NCBI GenBank assembly: GCA_001599755.1
Contig: BCHX01000002.1
Span: forward strand, 4,384,330 to 4,448,329
Direction of reading: 5' to 3'
DNA length: 64,000 nucleotides
Source of the DNA: Gliomastix tumulicola
Taxonomy: Eukaryota > Ascomycota > Sordariomycetes > Hypocreales > Bionectriaceae
Part shown: one piece after another, positions 46,389 through 55,246 of the stretch
Layout of the letters: each line of letters opens with the position of its first letter
How positions within the stretch are numbered: the first letter of the stretch is position 1
The notes under the pieces: model-generated
Told to the model about the DNA's origin: nothing
Seen by the model: the letters and a program-made list of their open reading frames with translations, nothing else
Databases searched by the model: none
Program-made: the position numbers and the translations under genes

Positions 46389-47954
46389 ATGATGGGATTC
46401 GATGGTGGGACGGCCTACGCCGAGTCTGACGCCGACGACGAGTACGAGCGGAGCATGCACTCGCCCGTCAACGATTCCGAGCACTCCCCCATCGACTCCG
46501 AGCTGTCGACGTCGGCAGAGCACACGCCGACGACGTACGGGCATCGCACGAGCGCCGACAGGCTGCCCGAGACGATCGTGACGGAGTGGTCGGCCGAGGA
46601 CTGTGCCGACTTCATCAGCAGCATCGGGCTGCAGCAGTACGCGGGGAGGTTCCTAGGTATTTGATGCTCGATACCCAGCCGTCTGGAATGACTCTGTCTA
46701 ATGCGAATGTGTCTTTTGAATGCAGAAAACGAGATTGTCGGAGAGGCCTTGGTGGCCCTACACCACGATGACTTGAAGAGCATGGGAATCGCAAGTGTGG
46801 GACATCGACTTACCATCCTTAAGAGCGTCTACGATGTCAAGAAGGCACAGGATATACCCGTGGAGAGCGATCACTACCAGCCCCTTTGTATGTTCTGCCA
46901 GCCGTTTGTTCCAATGTGACAGCTGCTAATTAATGCCTTTGTAGCTGCCGATGCCGAGGCGCAATATGCGACAGCGACGTTGAAGGATATCAAGCACCTC
47001 GTCGAGCAGCTACGACTTCGGGACGAGCGAATGAACCTTCTCGAGCAGGACCTTCGACGTATGTCTGACGACTTCCGACGGCTGAGGGAGGATATGCTGC
47101 CGGCGCTGCGGCTCGTCAAGGACGCACAGCAGCCGCTGCCGAACTTGAGTGGGAACAACCAGAGCTACGGTTACGACTCTACGACGTTGTCACCGCCCGC
47201 GCCGACTCCACCACCCACGCAGCCAACCGCCCCGAAACGCCAGTACTCACAACGAAAGATCCTCATCGGTGCCACGCCGAAGAACGCCTCTCCCACGCAG
47301 GCGACGCACGAAAGGACGATAGCCGAGCATACACTGGATCCGGCGGGCGCCGCAGAGCGTGCCGTTCTCTCCTCTACACACCTTGCCGCTATGAACGGTT
47401 CCGGCCAGACGACATCACCCGCCTACCCATCACCCAACATTCCCTCCCCGACATCACCGCAGACACACATGAGCACGCTGGCCTCGAGGTCATACCGCGG
47501 AGAGGCGCCGCCGCAGACAGCACGAAGTGACACCGACCACGGAAACTACCCGCGCGAGAAGCTTATCGGAGGGCCGCCCCGACGCCGCGAGACGCCGGTG
47601 CCCGACACGCCGAGCACCAGCAACGCCTCGGTCGAAATCTTCAAGTCCTTCCGCGTCAGCATGGACGACCCCTGCCACAAGGTGCTCCCCGCGGCGCTCA
47701 AGAAGTACCAGATCAACGCGCCGTGGGACCAGTACGCGCTCTACATCGTGTACGGGGACCAGGAGCGGTGCCTGGGGATGGACGAGAAGCCTTTGATCCT
47801 GTTTAAGCAGCTGGACAAGGAAGGCAAGAAGCCCATGTTCATGCTGAGAAAGACAACGTCTGCGCAGGCCGACAGCGAGCCGGGGAGTGCCGGCATCGGC
47901 AGCTCGTCGGGCCGGTTAGGGGGCACGTATGACCCGCCGGGCGGTATTATCTGA
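46389..47954 (+). CDS. STE50: STE50-type MAPK-cascade adaptor (SAM and Ras-association domains)
   Basis: Three exons, 46389-46656, 46726-46887 and 46945-47954, 479 residues. Introns are 69 nt (GTATTT...GCAG) and 57 nt (GTATGT...GTAG), both phase 1, giving RFL-E-NEIVGE and YQPL-S-ADAEAQ. The protein bridges membrane GTPases to the MAPKKK Ste11. A SAM domain spans about residues 63-130 (WSAEDCADFISSIGLQQYAGRFLENEI...LHHDDLKSMGI; the stretch crosses the first splice junction), then a coiled coil (LKDIKHLVEQLRLRDERMNLLEQ), a Pro/Ser/Thr-rich linker with many possible phosphosites, and a C-terminal Ras-association domain (SFRVSMDDPCHKVLPAALKKY, ALYIVYGDQERCL). Length and order match Mst50 of Magnaporthe. 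Two ATGs abut at the start (46389 and 46392). Confidence 0.94.
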
Positions 47955-49669
47955 GCGATTGTGGGAGAGTGAGCCGCTGTTCGACTTACTTTCGGTATCC
48001 TCGGATGTACGGCAACATTTTTACGACGACATAAACGCAAGGCACGACCAGGATCTTGATGGGATAGACGTGAAGCGTCGTTTCAAGTCCGATATATGTC
48101 TGGTCTTGGGGGTGACGCCTGACGCTCTCCAAGCTGGCACTCATCCATAATGAGATTGCAATACCGCTTCAGAAGATAGGGAAGCATATAACGCGGTCGT
48201 GGCCCTATGTGGCTGACACGACTGAAGTTTCCAGTGGGCATTGTGGCCAGTGTCTCTGCTTGCAGACCTGGGCGAAGATCCCCGAACCTGCTTCAAAGGA
48301 GAGAAGAAAGCCCATTTCTATGGCTGAGCCCCACGAGGCAAGAGGTCCGGGCCCGAGTTCTGGGTCCTTCCTCATTCTTGTACTCGGGCTCATGGGCTCG
48401 TATTTTTGGATATTTCGTGGGTTCCAATGGGTATTAATCTGGTTTGATATCTCCAAGCCATGGCAGCTTCTCTTCAATGTATGCTTTGGGGGCTGTGGGA
48501 TGGTATCTGCTTCCTACGAAAAGGTTCTATTGATATTCATACTGGCTGAAGTATTTGTCTAGCGGGTGCTTGTTTGAACAATACATGGATGGTCTTGTTT
48601 GAATCGTTGGAAGGGGAGCCTATTTGTACTGAGGCTTGACTGGAGGCGAGATAGGAGAGCCAGCTGGCTTCCTAAGGTTTGGACTTGTCAGACCGGAGGT
48701 TGACTCCTGTCTGTTGTGAAGATAGATTCGGAAAGGGACGTGGTGGGCAACAGAATCGCGACTTGACTGCTACATGATATCTTCGCTCTATCAGACCGCC
48801 ACTGTACGCCGTGAGATGCCCACTCCGTGTTATGTCGCGTTGCACGAGCAGGTGTTTGCCATGTGCCGCCCCGTCCAGTCTTGTCCTGTCCAAGCAATGC
48901 CCTAAAGCTCCCAAGGCAGCTGTCAAGGCGCCCCGGCTCGGATCCCACAACCGAGCACCGCATATGCACTTGAGCAAACCGTACCACCTTCTCGTGCCCC
49001 GTCCAGGCATTGATCCTCAATCCTGCATCTCACAGCCGCATCCCTCATCAGCAAGTTGGCCACGGCCATGGCACGCTAGTTTCATCACCTCCATTCCGCC
49101 TAGCAGACCTTCTAGCGCTTCGACGCCCGTGGCGCAGCTGTCAACATGCTCCCCCCCGGAATGGTGCTTACAGCGGGGAATTCAGGGTGGGCTTTTAGCG
49201 GCTTGGTGGCGTGACGACAGCAGCCCCGCCCTCAGCCACAGTCTGTCGCTTTCTGGCAGCAAAAGCGAGCGAGCAAGGGCGACGAAAGCTTGCGACGATG
49301 ATAATGACGATCTTAACTTAGCCCCCGGGTTTGGTGTTCTCCTTGGCCTTGTGTATACCTGCTTTGCCTCTGGGGGGTGTTACGAGTCCTCTGCGTGAGC
49401 CTTTCTGATATATCCGCCTGCTTGGTCTTCTTTTTCTCTTGGCCTGTTTCTTGTTTCTCTTTTGACATTTCCTGCAAGATCGAATACCACCTACCTACTA
49501 GTACTTTGGCCCGCGTGATCGATACGACGTCTGACGCCTGACGAATCTTCTGACCTGCAACATCATAACGACCATTCTTCGCTTCACAACCCTTTCACGC
49601 AACAAGCTAGAGAAAACACAATACGAGAGAACCAACCTCTGCGCGTCGAGCGCCCACCGACTGCCCACC
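47955..49669. other. Intergenic (about 1.7 kb)
   Basis: Left: STE50 3' UTR. Right: promoter and leader of the following gene, with a pyrimidine-rich stretch near 49,390-49,480. A 117-codon plus-strand frame at 48209-48562 lacks coding bias and homology and is not called. Confidence 0.5.
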
Positions 49670-51211
49670 ATGGTCCTCGACGACAACCTCCCCATCTACC
49701 GCTTCCGCGCGTCCTCGGATGACCCGCTGACGAGCCTCCTCTACTACACGCACATGGGCTCCGAGCCCACGGCCGAATACCTCCTCCGCCGCCCGCCTCC
49801 GTCCCAGTCCCGCAACCGCTATGCCCTTGGCCTTTTTCACGTGCAGTACGCCTCGGTGCTCTACGCCGAGGCGCTCGTGACGCCCGAGTGGTCGCAGCCG
49901 ACGCTCAGCGCCGCCGAGGTGCGCGCCAACGGCGGCGCGCCCGTCGCCGTCCCCCTCACGCCGCAGTCCTTCTCGGTCTCGCTCTACAACCCGGACTCGA
50001 CGGTGAGCGTGCGGCAGGCCAACAGCAGCAGCTGGAGCAAAGACGCGTGGGAGTTCGAGGTGCCCGAGCGCAGCTTCAAGATGCCGAGCGCGAGCCGCAT
50101 CGACCAGGACGAGCCGGGCCCCGCGGTGGCCGACCTCGTGCCGCGGGTGCATTTCCGGTGGAAGCGGGACAGCCGGATGAGCCGCGACATGACGTGCTAC
50201 ATGTCCGGGCGCACCGTCGGCGGGCAGAAGAGCAAGGAGCCGGACATCACGGTCGCCATGTTCAAGGGCGGCAAGACGGAGGGCGCGGTGGCGATATACG
50301 AGCCCAACATGGCGCGCGTCGAGGTCGAGGACCGGAAGGGGCTGGAGATGGTGTTGCTGCTGAGTGCTGAGATTATTCGGGATCTGTACCTTGCGCCGAG
50401 GCCGGATCCGTTCAACACGGCGGGTGCGGCGCCGCCGGCTACAGCTACTACTACTACGACGACGACGGCAACGACGACACAAGGTGGACGCAAGTCTTCC
50501 TCCCCCGGGCCGCACAAGACGCTGCAGAAGCAGCCCACCGTCCCCGCCGCCGCCGCCGCCGTCATGTCCGGCGCCATCGGGGACTCTAAACCACCACTAC
50601 CACCATCATCATCCTCCAAGCCCGACGGGGCGACCCGACGTCAGGCGGACGTCGACGCCGAGAAGAAGCGGCTGCAGGCCCTCGTCGAGCAGGAGAAGGA
50701 GAAGACGCGCGAGCGCGAGCGCCGCGACAGGGAGGAGCAGGAGCGCATCCGCAAGATGCTAGAGCGCGAGGAGCAGGAGGAGCGCGCGCGGCGGCAGAGG
50801 GAGATTGACCAGGAGACGGAGCGCCTGCGGCGGGAGTACGGCGTGCAGGACCAGAGACGGCCACGCTCCCCGCCGTCGCCCAACCTGCCCCCGCGGCCGA
50901 TGAACGGGCCCGTCATGTCTGGTGCCGGCTTCGCCTCCTCGGGTGGCGGGCCGGTGCAGCCTCCAAGGCCGCAGAGCGTCGGACCCGCGGGACCGATGTC
51001 CTCCAACGACCATGTGCACTCGCAGTCAAACGGCGGCGGCAGCGGAGCGGGCGGACGCAGACAGAAGTTTGGGCAGTTCCTCCAGAGCTCGCCGTACGCG
51101 GGGCCAGCTGCCGCGAGCGTGAGTGGCTTCTTCGGCAGCGGCGGCGGGAACAGTAGCAAGGAGGAGGAGAAGAGGAAGAAGGCCAAGAAGAAGAGGAGTG
51201 TACACTTCTAG
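49670..51211 (+). CDS. Protein of unknown function: beta-rich N-terminal domain plus charged coiled coil
   Basis: Intact 513-residue single-exon frame with strong G/C third-position bias and a good start context (CCACCATGG). I do not recognise a named family. Residues about 1-245 look like a folded, strand-rich domain (IYRFRASSDDPLTSLLYYTH, YALGLFHVQYASVLYAEAL, FRWKRDSRMSRDMTCYM, ITVAMFKGGKTEGAVAIYEP, ending LLLSAEIIRDLYL). The alternation of strands and the RDMTCY / YEPNM segments remind me of Tubby-C/LURP-one-like folds; this is a guess. Residues about 255-325 are low complexity (Thr, Ala, Pro). Residues about 325-390 form a highly charged single helix or coiled coil (EKKRLQALVEQEKEKTRERE). 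The tail is Pro/Gly/Ser-rich and ends in a lysine-rich KKAKKKRSVHF, a possible nuclear or membrane-binding patch. No signal peptide or membrane segment. Confidence 0.85.
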   Translation: MVLDDNLPIYRFRASSDDPLTSLLYYTHMGSEPTAEYLLRRPPPSQSRNRYALGLFHVQYASVLYAEALVTPEWSQPTLSAAEVRANGGAPVAVPLTPQSFSVSLYNPDSTVSVRQANSSSWSKDAWEFEVPERSFKMPSASRIDQDEPGPAVADLVPRVHFRWKRDSRMSRDMTCYMSGRTVGGQKSKEPDITVAMFKGGKTEGAVAIYEPNMARVEVEDRKGLEMVLLLSAEIIRDLYLAPRPDPFNTAGAAPPATATTTTTTTATTTQGGRKSSSPGPHKTLQKQPTVPAAAAAVMSGAIGDSKPPLPPSSSSKPDGATRRQADVDAEKKRLQALVEQEKEKTRERERRDREEQERIRKMLEREEQEERARRQREIDQETERLRREYGVQDQRRPRSPPSPNLPPRPMNGPVMSGAGFASSGGGPVQPPRPQSVGPAGPMSSNDHVHSQSNGGGSGAGGRRQKFGQFLQSSPYAGPAAASVSGFFGSGGGNSSKEEEKRKKAKKKRSVHF

Positions 51212-51646
51212 TGAGTGCAAGGGGGGAGAGGGAGATCGGTGTCCTGCTGCATCTTTTACTAGTATTCAACAGGCGTTGACGGGGCGTTCAGGTTTCATGA
51301 CGAAAGCGGCTATACCATTTATTATGCCTTATGACTCTGGAATTACATATTTATAGACCTACAATCTGACGCCAAGATTCAAGGTGATTGATCTCTGGAG
51401 CAGCTTCGACTCGTGCGTGTATTAACCGAGTATCTAAATTATTTGCTGAAAAAGTCTCTCCTCCATCCGCTCGCCTCGAGCGTAACGCTAACATAGCCTC
51501 AACGCCCTTCAAAGCAACGACACTCTGCTATCCCAAAAATCCAAGCCACGCTCATAGGGTATCCAAGAAACATCCCTGAGGTAATTCCGACTCTTTCTTC
51601 GAATCTGCCCACATTACATCGTCGTCGTCGTCGTCGTCGTCGTCGC
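51212..51646. other. Convergent 3' ends
   Basis: 435 bp shared by the 3' UTRs of the unknown-function gene (plus) and the carbonic anhydrase gene (minus). A TCG trinucleotide repeat adjoins the latter's stop codon. Confidence 0.6.
51619..51645. repeat. (TCG)9 microsatellite next to the carbonic anhydrase stop codon
   Basis: Perfect trinucleotide run that begins one base after the stop codon of the minus-strand carbonic anhydrase, so it lies at the very start of its 3' UTR. Confidence 0.85.
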
Positions 51647-52873
51647 TCACTGTGCGGGAATGTCGGTCCGGGCACCACTCAAGACGTTGTTCTGACCGGG
51701 CGTGTTCTGGGGGAAGCGCGCGTTGAAGCCGATGACGCTGCGGGCGGCGAGGTACGTCGTGGTCTGGATGCTGAGCTTCTGGTTCGAGACGAGCCAGCGG
51801 ACGCCCTCGCTGCAGGGGGGAGTGGTCAGGCTTCCGGAGTAACTGTCTTCTTGTCAGCGCCGCCCATGATCATCATCATCATCAACAATGAAGTTCGTTC
51901 AAGGGGGTGTGTGTTGTGGAGGGACTCACGTCTGGAAGGACCCTGCATTGAGGACGCTGGCGACCTCGGAGAGAGCGAGAGGCTGCGTCTGCGTGACGGT
52001 GCCGGGCGTCGCGATGGAAGAAACAGAGGACAGGACCGTCTCGAGGAGCGAAGAGGGCGTCGTCGAGGCCGTCGTCGGCGCCGTGATGTGGAAGAAGCTG
52101 CCCTCGACGGCGGGGAGCTGCCTCCTCTGCCTCTCGCTCTTGGCCTCGCGCGCCCTCATCTCCTCCCTCTTCTCATCCCTGCCGCCCGACCTCTTGGCCA
52201 CAGCAGGAGCAGCAGGAGCAGCAGGAGGAGGAGCAGGAGCAGTCTCATTCGCACCAGCACCAGCGCCAGCGCCATCCTCGATGTCGATCCAGATGCCCAC
52301 AACGGCAATATCTCCCGCGGCACTCTCCCACACGAAATGCGTCTCCATGGCCATGCTCGCGCCGTCGTCGAGGTGCTCGCTCGGCAGGTGGAAGTGGAAC
52401 TGCTGCAGCTGGTACTCGACGCCCTGGAACGACATGGTCCCGGGGCTCTCCCCCTCCCCTTCCTTGGCCACGACCTCGACCGTCGTGCCCAGGTTCTCGA
52501 AGGGCGCGCCCGCGGGGATGTCCGCGAGCGCGAGGGACAGCTCCGACGCCGGGACCATGGAGAAGGTGCCCGCGATCATGTCGACGGGGGACTGGCTTGT
52601 GCCTGTGGCGCAGAGGGCGTTGGCGGCTGGGTCGAGGTCTACCCAGTTGGCAGGGCCCTACATCGTATAACATATATATGTGAGTGGCTGGTCATGTGGT
52701 ATAATAGAGAGAAGAGAGGGGGGGAGACTTACAATGGCACCCGTGTAGCCAAAGTCGTTGATCTCAACTGCACCCTCAGCACGTGGGTGAAGAGACGTCC
52801 CATAGGCGCACGAGGCATGAGCCACCGAGGCGGCCTCGAGGAGACCGAGAAGAATAAGGATCTTGGACTCCAT
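51647..52873 (-). CDS. Secreted alpha-type carbonic anhydrase
   Basis: Three exons, 52873-52733, 52657-51930 and 51842-51647, 354 residues. Introns are 75 nt (GTAAGT...GTAG, phase 0) and 87 nt (GTGAGT...ACAG, phase 2, rebuilding SFQ-T-YSGSLTTPPC). The enzyme hydrates CO2 to bicarbonate. A signal peptide (ILILLGLLEAASVAHA) means it acts outside the cell or in the secretory path. Zinc ligands are present: H135 and H137 in QFHFHLPSEH and H154 in METHFVWES (canonical positions 94, 96 and 119). The Thr199 equivalent is in SLTTPPC. C62 (ALCATGTSQSPVD) and C300 probably form the usual disulfide. Oddity: between GIWIDIE and LPAVEGSFF lies an insertion of about 50 residues (175-226), first Gly/Ala/Pro-rich, then highly charged, flanked by Lys-Arg and Arg-Arg pairs. 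It is divergent from the SDR gene. Confidence 0.92.
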
Positions 52874-54213
52874 TGTCTCGATCCTTCTTCCTCCCTTGAC
52901 TTTTTTTTTTTTATAATTTTTTAAAAAATAATATGACAGGGGAACGTAAACGACAGGGGGGTGAAAGGTCGGTCCAGCCGAATAGCAAGGAACAAGTCAA
53001 CCAGTCAGGCAAGTCAACCACTATTATGCAAGTAATCGAAAAGACCCAACAAGGCTGCAAGAATCGAACTGAAAGAGATGGGGAAAAGGGGGCTGAACGA
53101 CAAAACGCCGAAAAAGCAAGATAAGAGGTTGATGATCGAACGAAAAAACTGAGAGCCGGCTCTGGGGGGAGGCTTTCTTCTACTCGACGGGATGGCAAAC
53201 GCCACCGCTTTAATACTGTTGTTGATCACCTTCATTTTTGGGGGTGGACGGACCCCGAGGGTCGGTTGTCAGGCTCAACTTGTCTCGAGCGTTGGGTGTT
53301 TTGTTTTAGAGCCTTTTTTTTTTTTTGCCCTCTATTCTTAGCCATTTGTTCTATCTCCTTGCCTCGGGAGACCTGTCGTCAGGGTTGGCTTGTGTTTTCC
53401 CGTCTCAGACGAAACAGGCTGCGTGGGAGTGATGGGCGGGGGCGGTCAACCAAAGCGGGCGAAACACACACCTCCTGGATCATGGAACACAGCATTATAA
53501 AAATAGCCTGCACGATAAGCTTAAGACGTAGGGAATTGAGCCTAATAGCCTGGGTCGAGCCTCTCTGGGGTTCCTGATTGCGGGATTTTGGAGCCGCGTC
53601 GTGGGTTGGCTTGTTTGATCGTGAATGGCTTCACCTTGGCTGCCTCGGGCTGCCATTGGCCCTCCCCCCCGGGATCCCAGGTAATTATCCTACTACTACC
53701 CTCCCTTGTTGACTTTCTACAAACGGAATTGGCTCCCCTTATCAGGAGGCTGAAAACGGTGGCGGCTGATAGTTTTGCCATGCGGGCTTGTACACCGATA
53801 CCTGAATGGTCCGCAAAGCGCAGGCCTATCCCAGCCCTCCCACTCCTGGTTACGTCTTGCGCTTCACCGCAACACCGCAAGCTGCGCGTACATGCATTGT
53901 CTATCCTGTTCAGCTACTTCCACACTCTACTCCGACCTTGCTCTGTCGTCGCTCTCTAGCAGGTGGGCGTTCGCACAATCTCCGCTGGGCGCGGAGCGGA
54001 GGGATTTCGCGATGAATTCCAAATTCCCGGACATGGCGTTGTAGCGGACATTGAGTGCGGAGGTTCGTATCGTGAAGGTCGGGCGACTCATCATGATGCC
54101 TACATTGCCTCTCTCATATCAAGCGAAGTAGTATAAATAGGAAAATATCCTGATAATGCTGTGAAGATGAATATCAATATCAAACCCAGTGCTCACCTCT
54201 TCTCCCGGTTCCA
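52874..54213. other. Divergent region between carbonic anhydrase and SDR genes
   Basis: 1.34 kb. Just upstream of the carbonic anhydrase ATG is an A/T homopolymer-rich patch (52,901-52,930). A long T run occurs at 53,316-53,326. The SDR side has a clear TATA box. No gene is seen. Confidence 0.5.
54132..54139 (+). promoter_or_regulatory. TATA box of the SDR gene
   Basis: TATAAATA, 74 bp upstream of the ATG at 54214, at the spacing expected for a short leader. It supports the chosen start. Confidence 0.5.
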
Positions 54214-55246
54214 ATGGGTATCTTTCAGCCTCCCGTCCCCCCTCTCAAGGGAGGCATCGACCTCTCCGGCCAGACCGCTCTGGTGACCGGCGCATCGAGG
54301 GGCATCGGCCGCGAGATCTGCAACCAGCTCCTCGAGCACAAGCTCTCCTCTCTCATCGTCGCCGTCCGCAACGTCGAGGTGGGAGAAACAGTCAAGAAAG
54401 AGCTTCTCGCCCAGTATCCCCAGGCCAGGATCGAGGTTCTCCGCTTCGATGCCGTAGACCTCGAAGGCGTGAAGACGCTCGCCGCCGATGTCAAGGCCAA
54501 GTTCCCGGAGCTGCACATAGCCATGCTCAACGCCGGTCTCGGCACCTTCTGGCGGGAGACGGCTGGGGGCCACGAGATGAACGTGCAGGTCAACTACATC
54601 GCCAACGTTCTCCTCACGCTGGAACTCCTGCCCCTCCTCGAGGCAACGGCAGATAAGACAGGCAAGCCCTCGAGAATAACGTGGACAGGGAGCAGGATGT
54701 ACCGAGGCTCCACGCTCCTCAAGCCAGGGGGCCTCCCGGCAGGCGAGGCGCCAATCGCCCACCTTGACAAGGCCAAGAACCTCCATGCCGGGTTGCGGTA
54801 CTGCAACAGCAAGCTGCTCGTCGCAGCATGGATCCTGGAGCTGGCGGAGCACTACAGCGGTAGTGACAAGGTCATTGTCAACAACTTCTGCCCCGGCGCC
54901 ATCATCACGGGGATGGCTGATCCCCTACCCCTGCTTGTGCGCGTGCCCGTCAAGCTCTTCAACAACATGCGTGGACGATCCGTGGACAAGGCCGGATGGA
55001 TTGCGCTGAATGCCGCGGTTCACGCCGGGAAAGAGTCCCACGGGAGGCTGCTTGGGGACATGGAGCTGGTAGAGTAAGCCATCCTCAGCAGTGCCCTTCC
55101 ATGAGTAACGGCTAACGATTCTTGGCAGCTACGCTGCGACACTCTCAACCAAGGAAGGGAAGGCAGTGCAGAAGCTGCTTTGGAATGAAACAGTCGACGA
55201 GATGGAGAAGGTTACGACGATCCCGTCATGGATGGTGAGGGTGTGA
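54214..55246 (+). CDS. Short-chain dehydrogenase/reductase (SDR), NAD(P)-dependent
   Basis: Two exons, 54214-55073 and 55129-55246, 325 residues. The 55-nt intron runs from GTAAGC to GGCAG with a GCTAACG branch site; phase 2 joining gives MELV-D-YAATLS. Rossmann-fold oxidoreductase, probably cytosolic. Signs: coenzyme loop TGASRGIG at 25-32, AMLNAGLG (the NAG motif), VNYIANVLLTLELLPLL and the catalytic YCNSK pair Y196/K200. A serine in the TWTGSRMYRG loop is the likely third catalytic residue. The C terminus after the intron (STKEGKAVQKLLWNETVDEM) is typical of fungal retinol-dehydrogenase-like SDRs. Such enzymes occur both in secondary-metabolite clusters and alone; no polyketide synthase, NRPS, P450 or transporter lies nearby, so no pathway can be assigned. 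Confidence 0.92.

Noticed and set aside
48209..48562. 117-codon plus-strand frame after STE50
   Set aside because: Weak codon bias, no domain; lies where the STE50 3' UTR is expected.
49607..50515. 302-codon minus-strand frame over the unknown-function gene
   Set aside because: Reverse-frame shadow; the plus-strand frame has the better start context, runs the full length and ends in a sensible tail.
51851..52924. 357-codon plus-strand frame over the carbonic anhydrase gene
   Set aside because: Overlaps all conserved carbonic anhydrase motifs on the other strand and has no domain of its own.
51647..55246. Possible secondary-metabolite cluster around the SDR gene
   Set aside because: Neighbours are a carbonic anhydrase and gene-poor DNA; no polyketide synthase, NRPS, terpene cyclase, P450, methyltransferase or transporter is present.
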